The notes below the pieces were generated by a model that saw only the letters and a program-made list of their open reading frames with translations, did not search any database and had not been told where the DNA came from. A program made the translations under genes and the position numbers. DNA of 64,000 bases, from contig WTGY01000066.1 of assembly GCA_011523365.1 (NCBI GenBank), positions 1 to 64,000 of the forward strand, written 5' to 3'. This stretch comes from Caldilineaceae bacterium (lineage in GTDB: Bacteria; Chloroflexota; Anaerolineae; Caldilineales; Caldilineaceae). Below, one piece after another: positions 36,278-46,093 of this stretch. The first letter of the stretch is position 1. Every line of letters begins with the position of its first letter.

Positions 36278-37663
36278 TTACTCTTCCTGCTCTTCCAGCA
36301 TCTCCAACAGCTCCTGCTGGCTCTTCTGAGCCGCAGCCGCCACGTCGCCGCCCTCGATCGAGGTTACGATCACCTGTGCGATCGACTCACGCGCCCGCAT
36401 CAGGTTGATGATCGATGGCGGGGCCGGCGGTGAGAAGTCGCCGATCGCCCGTGAATCCAGCAGTACTTGCACAAAGTCCAGGTCGTCCTGTGTCGCCTGC
36501 GTCTTGTACGCCTCCGTCTCATACGGCGAGCGCCGCGGCACCGCGCCCCCGTCTAGTACGTACTTGAGCATGCTCTCCTTGTTCGAAATGAACTGCAGCA
36601 GGTACCAGCTCGCCTCCTTCTTCTGCGAGAGTCCGCCCACAGTGATACTCCAGCCGCCCGCCGCCGCTCTCTGGCCGCTGGGACCTGCCGGCATCAGGAA
36701 ATACCCAATATTGCCGGCCACCGTAGACTTGCTCGGGTCCTGGAAATCCTTGCGGAAGACCGCGTCGTCGATGATCATGCCGGCCTTGCCTTGGCTGAAG
36801 ATGTTCACCGCGCCCACGTGGTCGATGTTGGGAGACCCGGGTGGCCCGTACAGGCGCAGCAGTTTGCCGTAGAAGTCAAAAGCGGCGATCGCCTCCTCCG
36901 AGTCCATCAGCGGCACGCCGTCTTCGTCCTCCCACATGATCCCCATACCGCCTAGGAATCCTTTGAAGACTGACGTCGGCACCGGCGGCTTGCCGCGCAT
37001 CGTGATGCCGAAGACCTCCCCGCCGCTCTGCTCCTGAACAGTCGCTGCCGCGGCTTCCAGTTCTTCAAATGTCGTTGGCGGCCCGTCGATTCCATATTCC
37101 TCGAACAGATCCTTGCGGTAGTAGCCGATCATCGCGCTCATCTGCATCGGCACCGACACCAGGCTGCCCCGTGACGAGTAGCCCGCCATCAGATAGTCTT
37201 GCCCCATGTCCTCCCACAGGTCGTAGTCCTCGTGGGTCATGCTCGGGTCGTCCACCCAGGGGCCGATGTCGTTCAGCCAGCCCGCATCGAACCAGACGTT
37301 CCTCTCCTCCGCGCCCGCCGGCAACTGGAAGACATCCATGTCCTCGTTGCTCGCCATCAGCTCGACCCGGATCTTCTGAACCATCTGCGCCCACGGCAGA
37401 ATCTCCGTGTTCACCTTGATCCCGGTCATCTCTTCAAATTTGGGCAAAATCGACAGCACGTGGTCGCTCAACGGCTGTGTCTCGCCGACGTACCGCAGCT
37501 CAGTACCCGCGTAGCGCTGCCAGTCGAAACCTTCCGGCTCCGCCATAGCCTCGTCAGCGGGTGCGCCCGCGGGCGCTGCCGGCACGCACGCGGTCAGGGC
37601 TGCCCCTGCCGTCCCAGCGCCCAGCAACCGCAATAACTGTCGACGACTGATCTGTGATCGCAT
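36278..37663 (-). CDS. CUT1-type sugar-binding lipoprotein
   Basis: A 461-residue family 1 extracellular solute-binding protein. The leader begins 'MRSQISRRQLLRLLGAGTAG', Tat-like with a lipobox TAC. Family segments include 'ELRYVGETQPLSDHVLSILP', 'WAQMVQKIRVELMASNEDMD', 'FSQGKAGMIIDDAVFR' and 'EASWYLLQFISNKESMLKYV'. ATG 37663 has GGAAGGAGAA upstream; 38 further in-frame residues upstream are not leader-like and are excluded. It ends in an acidic tail ('EMLEEQEE'). A good promoter lies about 190 bases upstream. Confidence 0.92.
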   Translation of the reverse strand: MRSQISRRQLLRLLGAGTAGAALTACVPAAPAGAPADEAMAEPEGFDWQRYAGTELRYVGETQPLSDHVLSILPKFEEMTGIKVNTEILPWAQMVQKIRVELMASNEDMDVFQLPAGAEERNVWFDAGWLNDIGPWVDDPSMTHEDYDLWEDMGQDYLMAGYSSRGSLVSVPMQMSAMIGYYRKDLFEEYGIDGPPTTFEELEAAAATVQEQSGGEVFGITMRGKPPVPTSVFKGFLGGMGIMWEDEDGVPLMDSEEAIAAFDFYGKLLRLYGPPGSPNIDHVGAVNIFSQGKAGMIIDDAVFRKDFQDPSKSTVAGNIGYFLMPAGPSGQRAAAGGWSITVGGLSQKKEASWYLLQFISNKESMLKYVLDGGAVPRRSPYETEAYKTQATQDDLDFVQVLLDSRAIGDFSPPAPPSIINLMRARESIAQVIVTSIEGGDVAAAAQKSQQELLEMLEEQEE

Positions 37664-38030
37664 GATAGGGTTCTCCTTCCCATCTTGGTTGGAACTACGC
37701 CGTATCCACTGGTCTGAATCTGTCCGTCTACAGGATCTTGGAACAACCAAAGCAAACCGATCCTTGAACTGCAACAATCTGCCAAGTTGCCAACGATATT
37801 CTGCTGCAATCTCTGCGAGAAACTCGAAAGGAATAGAGGATTTTCTGGGAGTATAGTTACTTTGGCGCGGCCTGTCAAAGAGGATTTTTTCGTCCCGCCG
37901 TCGATCACTCTCGAGAGAGCGAACAGTCGACGGGCCGAGAAACCAGGCCGGTCAGTGAGGTCCGCACCGCGTTGACCGCCGTCTTTGGTCCCAGGCAATG
38001 GTATCGGCCGCTGCCCGGGCACAGGACGTC
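37664..38030. other. Intergenic leader region between SBP and aminotransferase operons
   Basis: About 370 bases with no supported gene. It holds the promoter at 37850-37878 and the long 5' leader of the SBP mRNA. I see no clear terminator for the aminotransferase gene that ends at 38031. Confidence 0.6.
37850..37878 (-). promoter_or_regulatory. Consensus sigma70-type promoter upstream of the SBP at 36278
   Basis: On the minus strand, a perfect TTGACA (37878-37873) and TATACT (37855-37850) are separated by exactly 17 bases. The -35 box is followed by GGCCG, as in the promoter at 49317-49345. It would give a 5' leader of about 180 bases before the SBP start at 37663. Confidence 0.8.
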
Positions 38031-39365
38031 CTAGCTGACAAGACGGCGGAATGGCTCCTGCGTCAAGTCGCAGATCAGCAGGCTGTCAATGTCATCGGAC
38101 TCAAGTCCCGATCTGATCACTTCAAACGCTTCAGTCGCCGCCTCAGCAGTCCGGCGGATAACCTCATCCGTGTGCGCCATGTTGAGGATGAATCCCATCG
38201 GGCAATGCACGCCGCGCCGCGCCATCTCCTGAATGAACAGAGTATTTACCTTGTCGCGCAAATTCTCGTCGGGCAATGAAAGGGAGAGGCTCAGGGCCGT
38301 ATGCAGGCCCGTGTACTCGCCGGAGAGACCAGCGTCCGCAATGCTCCCGTTCAGCGCCTGGCGCAATTTCTCGCCGGTCTCAAGGAAGAAGGCCGCAGAA
38401 TCGCGCCGTTTCAGTTCACGAACTGTTGTGAGGGCCGCGGTCAATCCGATATTGTCGCTCCAATAGGAACTGGAGACGAACATGCGGCTCGCCGGCTCCA
38501 TCACCTCCCGCGATCCCACAACCGCGCCCATCGGGTACCCGTTCGACATCGCCTTGGCCAGGACGGTCATGTCCGGCGTAACCCCCACGTACTCCTGAAC
38601 GCCGCCCACTGAGAGGCGCCAGCCGCATGAAACCTCGTCAAAGATCAGGATCGCGCCGTGCGCATGAGCAAGTTTCTTGACGCCTTCCAGAAACCCTGGC
38701 TCCGGCAGCGTGGAGCGAAGCGGCTCCATCATCACCGCCGCGACCTCGCCCGCATGTTCATCCAGCAGTTGCCTCAGCGCATCCAGATCTCCATATGGGA
38801 AAGGAATGACCGTGCCGGCCAGCACCTTGGGGACGCCGATCGGCTCTATGCCCGCAAAGGGAAACTCGCCGCTAACAGGATCAGCTTCATAGTTCGCCGC
38901 CTGATACCAGTCATGCCAGCCGTGGTAGCCGCAGAAGATAATCTTGTCCCGCCCCGTCGTTCCCCGGGCAATGCGCGCTGCCGCGGCACAGGCCTCCCCG
39001 CCGCCCTTCGTGTATCGGACCATCTCGGCGCTTGGAATCGTATCGACCAGCTCCTCAGCCAGTTCGATCTCCAAAGGGCTGTTCAACGAGGAAAGGCTGC
39101 CGCGCTTGATCTGCTCTTCGACCGCACGGTCGACAACATCGTCGGCATGCCCCAGAATGACAGCCCCAACAGAGCTCATCCAGTCAATGTATTCGTTTTC
39201 GTCCACATCGATGAAGCGAGAGCCCTTGGAGCTCTGCGCATAGACGGGGCTGATGCCACTGGCAAAGCGGCTCGCCCTCCGGCTGATCAGCTGCGTCCGA
39301 CCGGGAATCAGTTCGCCGGCGCGTTCGTAAATCTCATAAGAACGGGCCACCGTATATCTGGACAT
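38031..39365 (-). CDS. Class III aminotransferase (glutamate-1-semialdehyde aminomutase-like)
   Basis: A 444-residue PLP-dependent, fold type I aminotransferase. The PLP lysine is K271 in VLAKAMSNGYPMG, and the ring-nitrogen aspartate is D243 in IFDEVSCGWR. 'TKGGGEACAAAARIARGTTG' is the phosphate-binding region, and 'GRDKIIFCGYHGWHDWYQA' is typical of the glutamate-1-semialdehyde aminomutase group. The neighbours are not haem genes, so a true HemL role is unlikely; a transaminase acting on a sugar-derived or amino-sugar substrate is more plausible. AAGGAGAT precedes the ATG. It lies 66 bases after the DUF2961 gene. Confidence 0.88.
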   Translation of the reverse strand: MSRYTVARSYEIYERAGELIPGRTQLISRRASRFASGISPVYAQSSKGSRFIDVDENEYIDWMSSVGAVILGHADDVVDRAVEEQIKRGSLSSLNSPLEIELAEELVDTIPSAEMVRYTKGGGEACAAAARIARGTTGRDKIIFCGYHGWHDWYQAANYEADPVSGEFPFAGIEPIGVPKVLAGTVIPFPYGDLDALRQLLDEHAGEVAAVMMEPLRSTLPEPGFLEGVKKLAHAHGAILIFDEVSCGWRLSVGGVQEYVGVTPDMTVLAKAMSNGYPMGAVVGSREVMEPASRMFVSSSYWSDNIGLTAALTTVRELKRRDSAAFFLETGEKLRQALNGSIADAGLSGEYTGLHTALSLSLSLPDENLRDKVNTLFIQEMARRGVHCPMGFILNMAHTDEVIRRTAEAATEAFEVIRSGLESDDIDSLLICDLTQEPFRRLVS

Positions 39366-39431
39366 GAGATATCTCCTTTACCAACGACAGATCGCCGCGC
39401 GGCCGGATGGCCAGCTCGGTCAACGACACTC

Positions 39432-40985
39432 TCAATCGGCCCCATCGTCAGCCGACGGCCGCAGTATGGTCCCGTCAGGCAGACGCGCCGCAAACGCAAA
39501 ACACCAGGCCCCCCAACTCAGGCTGCGGTGGTTGTTCAGCTTAAGCGCAATCCTGTTGCGGCCGCGTTTCAACGTTACCGTCACCTGCCGCGTATCGAAA
39601 TAGCGGTGATGCGTGCGCGGCAGGACAGTCCCGTCGTTCAGCTTGACAATCAGGTCATCGTCCCAGGCAAGCTGTAGAACAGCCTCCGTATCCGCCGGGC
39701 TCTCCAGCCACGCAAGCGCGCAGGCCGCCGCCGGCCATGTAGGCGCAACATCCTTATTATCCGGCCGGAAAACGTGTCCGAAATCAATGAAGCCGTCGAT
39801 AGCGTCGCGCCGCACCCAGCGCGCAATATGCTGTCCAGGCTTGATGGTGGACGGCTGCCGCCACGGCGAATCCGCTTCAAATCCCCCGTCCCAAGTCGCG
39901 CCGGGATCGAACACCTTCTCCGCCTCAAGCGCCACGGACATCGCCTGCCCGCTCGCATCCTCGAACGGCCCGCACAACCACCAGCTGCCGGTCGTCTCCA
40001 GCGGCAGATCATACGTGCCGCGCCGCAGTTCAAGCTCAGGCTCTCCCGTCCGCAGCGTCAGTCCACTGATCGAGACCGGTTCGATCTGGTCCCATGGCGG
40101 CATGCGGAAAAAGGGCCGGTGCGGTTCGGTCTGATACCAGTAGGCCGTGCTGCAAATGTCGTTGCCCACGCTCCCAAAACGGAAATGCAGATGCTCGCTG
40201 AACGGCACTGCATCCGTTTCAAAGAATCGGTATGCCGCCAGACTATGGTAGGCTCTGGCCGGGCCAAGGTCTTCATGCACGTAATAGGGCATGCCCTGGT
40301 AAAGAGACGTATCCGGCTCGTGCAGCACGCCCCCGCTGCCGACGCCGAATGTGTCCTCTCCCCCGCTGCCCCTCAGGAAGGCCGGATCCTGCTCCCCGTC
40401 AATATAGATGTTATCGGCTCCCCCATGGGACCAGCGCGCTGCGTCATCGCGAACGCGCACACCGTAAGTAAAGCCCAGAAGCCTCCCCTCGCCGGCTGCA
40501 TCAAGCACAAGATAGTCCTCGCCAAAGGCCTCGCAGGGGTACTCGCGCCGCCACTGCGCATGAAACCTTAGCGGCTCTTCGAGCGTGCCCTCAGGATATT
40601 CGTGCCACTCAATGTGCCAGAAGAGATCCATGCCCTTCGGGCTGACCTCAACCTCGATCCGCGCCTCAGAAGCAAAAGGCATGGGAAAATAACTGGTGTA
40701 CGTGTCCTGGTCCGATGTGACGAGATAGAGGCTGCTGATCGGGTACATGACCACCCCATGGCACAGTCCGAAAAAGTCCCCGATCGGGGACTCGACGCTC
40801 GGCTCCTCTTCGCCGTCCCAGTAGATGCGCAGAATCCCCTGGCGGTTTTGTCGTGACCCCATCCATATGCGCCGAATGCAGCCGGGCCCTCTTAGCGTGG
40901 CCAGCTCGATCCGGTCGCCCCTGACTTCGGGAATCGTAGCCAGAATCCGCCTGGGTTTGAACACTTTGGGAAGTTGTAAGTCCAT
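39432..40985 (-). CDS. DUF2961 / GH172-type glycoside hydrolase
   Basis: A 517-residue member of the DUF2961 family, of which characterised members form glycoside hydrolase family GH172 (alpha-D-fructofuranosidase and arabinofuranosidase activities). The diagnostic N-terminal segment is 'LATLRGPGCIRRIWMG', then 'GILRIYWDGEEEPSVESPIG' and 'FFGLCHGVVMYPISSLYL', with a double jelly-roll expected. A C-terminal part ('VKLNDGTVLP ... RNRIALKLNNHRSLSW') looks like an added beta-sandwich domain. There is no signal peptide, so it is cytoplasmic. ATG 40985 (AAGG upstream) is preferred to GTG 41018. It sits directly after the fused transporter ATPase, suggesting it acts on imported oligosaccharides. Confidence 0.85.
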   Translation of the reverse strand: MDLQLPKVFKPRRILATIPEVRGDRIELATLRGPGCIRRIWMGSRQNRQGILRIYWDGEEEPSVESPIGDFFGLCHGVVMYPISSLYLVTSDQDTYTSYFPMPFASEARIEVEVSPKGMDLFWHIEWHEYPEGTLEEPLRFHAQWRREYPCEAFGEDYLVLDAAGEGRLLGFTYGVRVRDDAARWSHGGADNIYIDGEQDPAFLRGSGGEDTFGVGSGGVLHEPDTSLYQGMPYYVHEDLGPARAYHSLAAYRFFETDAVPFSEHLHFRFGSVGNDICSTAYWYQTEPHRPFFRMPPWDQIEPVSISGLTLRTGEPELELRRGTYDLPLETTGSWWLCGPFEDASGQAMSVALEAEKVFDPGATWDGGFEADSPWRQPSTIKPGQHIARWVRRDAIDGFIDFGHVFRPDNKDVAPTWPAAACALAWLESPADTEAVLQLAWDDDLIVKLNDGTVLPRTHHRYFDTRQVTVTLKRGRNRIALKLNNHRSLSWGAWCFAFAARLPDGTILRPSADDGAD

Positions 40986-41024
40986 ATTCCTTACCTGCCT
41001 TGACCTGAATGACCGCACCTGCTC

Positions 41025-43196
41025 TCAGTCGACTCTGTCTACACCTGTAAGGGTCAACTCTTCTTGAAAATGGCAAGCCCCCCAGTAGCCCGGTCGTCCG
41101 GCTACCGGTCTCAACTGGGGCTCCTCCACCGTGCAGATTTCCTGACGATATGGACAGCGGGTGTGAAATCGACAACCGGCTGGCGGCGCGCTGGGATCGG
41201 GTAGCTCGCCCGTGGCAACTGCTAGGCTGGTCTGAACCCCCGGGGTGGGGAGAGGGATCGAAGCGAGCAGAGCTTCCGTGTAGGGATGTACAGGTGTCGA
41301 GCAGACGGCCGTTGTGTTGCCAATTTCGACAATCTTGCCCAGGTACATCACCGCGATTCGGTCACTGATGTGGCGTACCACCGCAATGTCATGGGCGATA
41401 AACAGCATCGTCAGATCCAGTTGCTGCTGCAGGTCCATCAGAAGATTCAGGACCTGCGACTGCACCGACACGTCCAGTGCCGAGACCGGCTCATCCGCCA
41501 CGAGAAAAGCCGGTTCGGTTGACAGCGCTCTGGCAATCGCGATCCGCTGCCGCTGCCCGCCGCTGAACGCGTGGGGAAAGCGGCTCTGGTGCTCCGCCCG
41601 CAGCCCCACCATCTCCAGCAAATTACCTACTCTGGCATCGACCTCCTTCCCCCTGGCGATATTGTGCAGAATCAGAGGTTCACCCACGATATCGCGCACG
41701 TTCAAGCGCGGGTTTAGTGACGACAGCGGGTCCTGAAAGACCATCCCCATGTGGCGCCGCACAGCCTTCATCGCCGCCTCCGGTATCCGCGTTATATCCT
41801 TGAGTTCACCGTCCATCCTGAACTGAATCCTGCCCGCCGTTGGATCGACCAGCCGCGTGATCAGTCGGCCCACCGACGTCTTGCCGCACCCCGATTCGCC
41901 CACCAGTCCCACGATTTCCCCGCGACTGATCGTTAAATCGACCCCGTCTACAGCATGGACTGTGCCAACCTTTCGACGTACGATACCTTTGTAAATCGGA
42001 TAATGAAGCGTCATATCCCTGACACGCACGCCGACATCGCTTTCGCCCGGACTCCAGTCCTGCGTGGGACTGACCGCGTCTGGCACCTGGTCGGTAACAC
42101 CCTCCTCGCTGTCTACCGCCGCATGGCGCGCCGTCGCCCCGTTCGACAGCGACAGCGATCCGACTTCCCACGCCTGGGATTGCGATGTCTCGAGCGCTAT
42201 GCCGCCGGCCGGCCCCGACGAATCATAGAGCCAGCACTTGGCTTTGTGCTCTTCACTCAATACGATGAGCGGCGGCGTCTCCTGGCACTTGGACATCACT
42301 TCAGGACAACGGTCGGCAAAAACGCAACCCTTCGGCGCTAAAGCCAGCTCGGGCACGACCCCTTCCAGCGACTGCAATGGCGTCTTTGGTTCGCTGTCCA
42401 GGCTGGGAATCGAGGCCAAAAGACCTTGCGTATAGGGATGCGCCGCCTGCTCAAACACCTCCTGCACTGTGCCCGTCTCGACGATGACACCCAGGTACAT
42501 CACCGACACACGGTCGGCCTTGCTCGCCACGACACCCATGTTGTGCGTGATTAACAGGACCGACATGCCAAGTCGGCTGCGCAGTTGCCCGATCAGATCC
42601 AGGATCTGCGCCTGAATGGTGACGTCCAGCGCAGTGGTTGGCTCGTCCGCGATCAGTAGTTGCGGATGGCACGCCAGTGCCAGCGCAATCATCACACGCT
42701 GACGCATTCCCCCCGACAGTTCATGCGGATACCGGCTCAGAAGCTGGCCCGGCTGCGGCAGCCCCACCATCTCCAGCATCTCTTCCGTCCGCGCGTACGC
42801 CTCTCTCAGACCGGTCTCCTCGTGTTCCAGAATCCCCTCAGCCACCTGGCTTCCTACCGTCATCATCGGATGAAGAGAGCGCATCGGCTCCTGAAAGATC
42901 ATTGAAACCTCGCGCCCGCGTATCCGCCGCAGCACGCGCTCATTCCCGCGGTTCACCAGCATGTTGACCCGGCCTGCCCGCGTATTCAGCCAGATCTCGC
43001 CCCCCTCGAAAACAGCCGGCGGAGAGGGCACGAGTCCAACCACGCTCCGTGCCGTGACGCTCTTGCCGCACCCACTCTCCCCTACAAGACCCACAATCTC
43101 CCCCGGCTGCACCGCGAGGCTCACGCCGTTCACCGCCCGCGTTGTACCCACGACCGATTGGAAGCTCATCTGCAGGTCTCTGATCTCGAGAGTCAT
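41025..43196 (-). CDS. Fused double ATPase of a Dpp-type ABC importer (DppD-DppF fusion)
   Basis: A 723-residue protein containing two complete ABC ATPase domains. The first has Walker A GESGCGKS at 39-46, LSGGMRQR and [12 protein letters not shown]. The second has GESGCGKT at 433-440, FSGGQRQR and [12 protein letters not shown]. Each half is followed by an oligo_HPY cysteine motif (the last is [14 protein letters not shown]). A linker of about 50 residues joins them. Most relatives encode two separate genes, as at 14277 and 15345 here. I start at ATG 43196, with GGTGGAAT upstream. It serves the permeases at 43251 and 46094 and the SBP at 47221. Confidence 0.93.
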   Translation of the reverse strand: MTLEIRDLQMSFQSVVGTTRAVNGVSLAVQPGEIVGLVGESGCGKSVTARSVVGLVPSPPAVFEGGEIWLNTRAGRVNMLVNRGNERVLRRIRGREVSMIFQEPMRSLHPMMTVGSQVAEGILEHEETGLREAYARTEEMLEMVGLPQPGQLLSRYPHELSGGMRQRVMIALALACHPQLLIADEPTTALDVTIQAQILDLIGQLRSRLGMSVLLITHNMGVVASKADRVSVMYLGVIVETGTVQEVFEQAAHPYTQGLLASIPSLDSEPKTPLQSLEGVVPELALAPKGCVFADRCPEVMSKCQETPPLIVLSEEHKAKCWLYDSSGPAGGIALETSQSQAWEVGSLSLSNGATARHAAVDSEEGVTDQVPDAVSPTQDWSPGESDVGVRVRDMTLHYPIYKGIVRRKVGTVHAVDGVDLTISRGEIVGLVGESGCGKTSVGRLITRLVDPTAGRIQFRMDGELKDITRIPEAAMKAVRRHMGMVFQDPLSSLNPRLNVRDIVGEPLILHNIARGKEVDARVGNLLEMVGLRAEHQSRFPHAFSGGQRQRIAIARALSTEPAFLVADEPVSALDVSVQSQVLNLLMDLQQQLDLTMLFIAHDIAVVRHISDRIAVMYLGKIVEIGNTTAVCSTPVHPYTEALLASIPLPTPGVQTSLAVATGELPDPSAPPAGCRFHTRCPYRQEICTVEEPQLRPVAGRPGYWGACHFQEELTLTGVDRVD

Positions 43197-43209
43197 TCTG
43201 ATTCCACCT

Positions 43210-43237
43210 GCTCGCCCCCGCAACGGGGCGGGCGAGC
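43210..43237 (-). terminator. Small intercistronic hairpin
   Basis: An 8-bp stem, GCTCGCCC / GGGCGAGC, with a 12-base loop, lies between the DppC-like stop and the fused ATPase start. There is no T-run; it is probably a processing or stabilising element. Confidence 0.4.
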
Positions 43238-43250
43238 CAGCGACTTTCAC

Positions 43251-44405
43251 TCAGAAGCGAGAATGTGGGTCAACCGCATCGCGCAGCCCGTCTCCAACGA
43301 AGTTGAATGCCAGTACGGTCACGATCACGAAGGCGACCGGTGATACCAGCCACGGCGCCACCCCCAATACGGAAACTTTCTGGGACGCCTGCAACAACAC
43401 CCCCCAGCTCACCGCCGGCGGCCGCAGTCCAAGCCCCAAAAAGCTCAGCGCGGTTTCGCCCAGGATCATCTCCGGGACCGACAGCGTCGCCGCCACGATT
43501 GCATAGCTGAGGTTGGCGGGGAAAAGATGGCGTCGGATAATCCACCACCGGCCTCCTCCCCCCATGCGCGCCGACAGCACATACTCCTCATTCTTGACCG
43601 ACAGCGTCAACCCGCGCACAATGCGCGCCAAACTACCCCAGTTCAGTATCGATAGGATAATCGTTATGAAAAAGAAGATTCTGCGCGGGCTCCAATCAAG
43701 CGGCAACAGCGCTGACAACGCAAGCCACAGTGGGATGCTCGGGAAGGAGAGAAGGACCTCTATCCCCCGTTGAATCGCCTGGTCGACGATTCCGCCAAGA
43801 TAGCCCGATATCATGCCGATAATGATGCCTAGGACCAAACTGATGGCGACGCCGCACAGCCCTATCGTCGTCGAGAGGCGCGCCCCATAGATCACGCGCG
43901 AAAAAAGGTCCCTGCCCTGGTTATCCGTGCCAAGCAGGAAAACTTCGGCCCCCTCGACGCCGAAGAGGTGCACGTCGCTCTTGAAAAACAGGAACTCATA
44001 CTCGTCGCCGCGGACAAAGAGGCCCAAGGGGTACCTCTCTGTTGTGTCCGCCACGTACGTCCGTCTCAATGTCTCAGGGTCCCTCCCCTTCTCATGGGCA
44101 TAGACAAACGGCCTCAAGTGAAATCTGCCGTCAGCGTCCACAAACCGGGGAAGCCGCGGCGGCGCCAATATATCCCCAAACCGGGTGATCTTGTCATAGG
44201 GGGCAAAAAACTCTGCGCCCAGCGCCACCACGTAGAGAATGGCGAGTATCCAGAATCCGGCAACCGCGAGCTTGTTCCTGAGGAACCGCAGATACAGCAG
44301 CTGTCGATAGGATACCTGTTGCGATACCAGGAGATCGGAAAGGTCTTCCGAACTGCTGCCGACCGTTGCCGTCTCAGTCTGTGTTCCTGGATCTGAATGA
44401 CTCAT
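43251..44405 (-). CDS. Dpp-type ABC transporter permease (DppC-like, long periplasmic loop)
   Basis: A 384-residue permease, longer than usual DppC. After the first span ('VAGFWILAILYVVALGAEFF') comes a large non-membrane loop ('FHLRPFVYAHEKGRDPETLR', 'RYPLGLFVRGDEYEFLFFKS', 'DVHLFGVEGAEVFLLG') before the conserved 'TDNQGRDLFSRVIYG'. Permeases with this loop are, to my knowledge, common in transporters linked to oligosaccharide uptake, for example in Thermotoga and Bacillota; that is recollection, not a search. The EAA region is 'LSARMGGGGRWWIIRRHLFP'. It lies one base from the GH127-like gene. Confidence 0.9.
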   Translation of the reverse strand: MSHSDPGTQTETATVGSSSEDLSDLLVSQQVSYRQLLYLRFLRNKLAVAGFWILAILYVVALGAEFFAPYDKITRFGDILAPPRLPRFVDADGRFHLRPFVYAHEKGRDPETLRRTYVADTTERYPLGLFVRGDEYEFLFFKSDVHLFGVEGAEVFLLGTDNQGRDLFSRVIYGARLSTTIGLCGVAISLVLGIIIGMISGYLGGIVDQAIQRGIEVLLSFPSIPLWLALSALLPLDWSPRRIFFFITIILSILNWGSLARIVRGLTLSVKNEEYVLSARMGGGGRWWIIRRHLFPANLSYAIVAATLSVPEMILGETALSFLGLGLRPPAVSWGVLLQASQKVSVLGVAPWLVSPVAFVIVTVLAFNFVGDGLRDAVDPHSRF

Positions 44406-44406
44406 G

Positions 44407-45975
44407 TCAATCGAGCGGTTCGAAGAATGTCAGGTCAGCCCCAAAGTGTTCCATCGCTTCAACCTGATCCCCGCGTAGAAGCGCTCGGATCTGCCTCTCT
44501 CGATGTTGGAGTACCATCTCCTGCCGGGGCAATGGAAACGCCAATGAGAGCATCCGACCAACAGGTGGGCTGGAAATTAACAGATAACCGTTCGTAAACT
44601 GCGGCCTACTGCTTCCACCGGCAATCTCTATCTTCTCCTCCTCCACCCACGGCGGCATGCGCACAAAAAGTGGCCCCGGGCGCTTTACCCGGATGCGGAG
44701 CGCGGAATGCGTGTAGGGAGACTCGACCTTGATGGCATCAGTTTCATGGTCAAACAACAGATTGACCCAATGCCCGGCCTGGTCGAAACGGGTAGTATCC
44801 CGATATGCTTCGCACAAAGAGCCGACCGCGCCCCCGACAATGTCCATGTTGAAACTGATCAGTGTCTTTCCCAGCGGCGCATGTCCGTACGGTGCCGGAA
44901 AGCCGAAGGCCCCACGATGTCGGGCAGCAACGTCCCGCTTGCCGTCCACGTTTTCCGGGTTGGGGGGATCCTCAATAAAGGAAATGTCCCGCAGCTGCGA
45001 CGGCAGCAGATGGCCTCTCAAGATGCGTTCGGCATCATGATAGTATTCTGGGTAACCCCATCGTCCCAGGATGAGCGCAGTTTCAAGAATGTCCCCCGTA
45101 TTGTTCACCTCGCCGAGCTCGGACGGCGCATCCGGCAGGCTGGACTCGATCACCCACCCCAGGTCATTACGGATCTCCCACAGGCCGTTGTCATAAAACG
45201 CCCGCACGCGATTCATCAGCGCGGAGTCCGTAGTCAAGTCAGCCAGCTGTGCCAGCGATGACATCACGCACGTTGTCGAATGTGTATGCGGGCCGAATCT
45301 GTCCCGATCATAAGCGCCGTCTTCACTAAAGAAACCGCTGATCGCTTTCTCTTTTAGGACAACCGCCAGCTCCAGCGCCGGCCCACACCCGGTGACACGG
45401 TACAGCTTGACCAGCGGACCGATAGCGCGGGCAATCCCTACAATGAAAGACGATTCCGACAGGACGTTCAATCCCAGCTCTTCTCCGAGGCGCTTGCAGT
45501 CCCACCCGCGGGCCGAGTCCCAATGAGTGAAAATCGCCGCGATACTCTCCTCTGCCAGCTCACGGGCCTGGGCCGAATCGCGAAACTTCGCCAGCGCATA
45601 GAGGGCGTGGAATCCTTCACGTAAATGATGCGGACGAAAGTTTACGAGCCTGCCTCCGATTCCGTCACGATTCAGCGGCAACGGCAGCGGCCCGCTGTAG
45701 GAGAAGAACGCTGCATCAGCATGCTTTTTCACGCATTCGTCATCGATGACGATACCGGCAGCATTTTCAGCACTCAGCAGAGCATTCAAGTGTCGGCCCG
45801 GAACGTGGGCCTCACTGTTATAGGAACTGAAGTTCAGCTCAGCCTCCGGAAGAACTGACGAACCAAAAAAAGGAATGTCGCTGTCATCGGCATTGAATAC
45901 GCTGCACATCGTCTGACAGCCCAACCGGATGGCGTCGAAGATGTCCGTCGAATTCACGTCGTTCAATCTCGTCAT
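44407..45975 (-). CDS. GH127-like glycoside hydrolase (beta-L-arabinofuranosidase superfamily)
   Basis: A 522-residue protein with an (alpha/alpha)6-barrel pattern and a C-terminal beta-sandwich. 'GPLFVRMPPWVEEEKIEI', then a 'GYLLISSPPVGRMLSLAFPLP' segment, resembles the C-terminal domain of GH127/DUF1680 enzymes. The upstream half has barrel-like helices ('EGFHALYALAKFRDSAQARE', 'NNTGDILETALILGRWGYPE'). The Cys/Glu catalytic set of true GH127 cannot be confirmed, so the activity is uncertain. ATG 45975 has GAGGAT at good spacing; a longer frame to 46089 is less likely. It sits between the two Dpp-type permease genes, an unusual place for an enzyme. Confidence 0.7.
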   Translation of the reverse strand: MTRLNDVNSTDIFDAIRLGCQTMCSVFNADDSDIPFFGSSVLPEAELNFSSYNSEAHVPGRHLNALLSAENAAGIVIDDECVKKHADAAFFSYSGPLPLPLNRDGIGGRLVNFRPHHLREGFHALYALAKFRDSAQARELAEESIAAIFTHWDSARGWDCKRLGEELGLNVLSESSFIVGIARAIGPLVKLYRVTGCGPALELAVVLKEKAISGFFSEDGAYDRDRFGPHTHSTTCVMSSLAQLADLTTDSALMNRVRAFYDNGLWEIRNDLGWVIESSLPDAPSELGEVNNTGDILETALILGRWGYPEYYHDAERILRGHLLPSQLRDISFIEDPPNPENVDGKRDVAARHRGAFGFPAPYGHAPLGKTLISFNMDIVGGAVGSLCEAYRDTTRFDQAGHWVNLLFDHETDAIKVESPYTHSALRIRVKRPGPLFVRMPPWVEEEKIEIAGGSSRPQFTNGYLLISSPPVGRMLSLAFPLPRQEMVLQHRERQIRALLRGDQVEAMEHFGADLTFFEPLD

Positions 45976-46093
45976 TGCCGGAATCCTCAACTGCATTACT
46001 GTCACAAGAGCCGGGTACCCGAAGGCTACCGCATGCACACAACAGAGAAGGGTCAAACTTCGGACCCTCACCGAGAAAGGTGATCTCAAAGTC

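Noticed and set aside
38031..39365. Assignment as hemL
   Set aside because: The sequence resembles that class, but no haem gene lies nearby and it is placed inside sugar-import genes.
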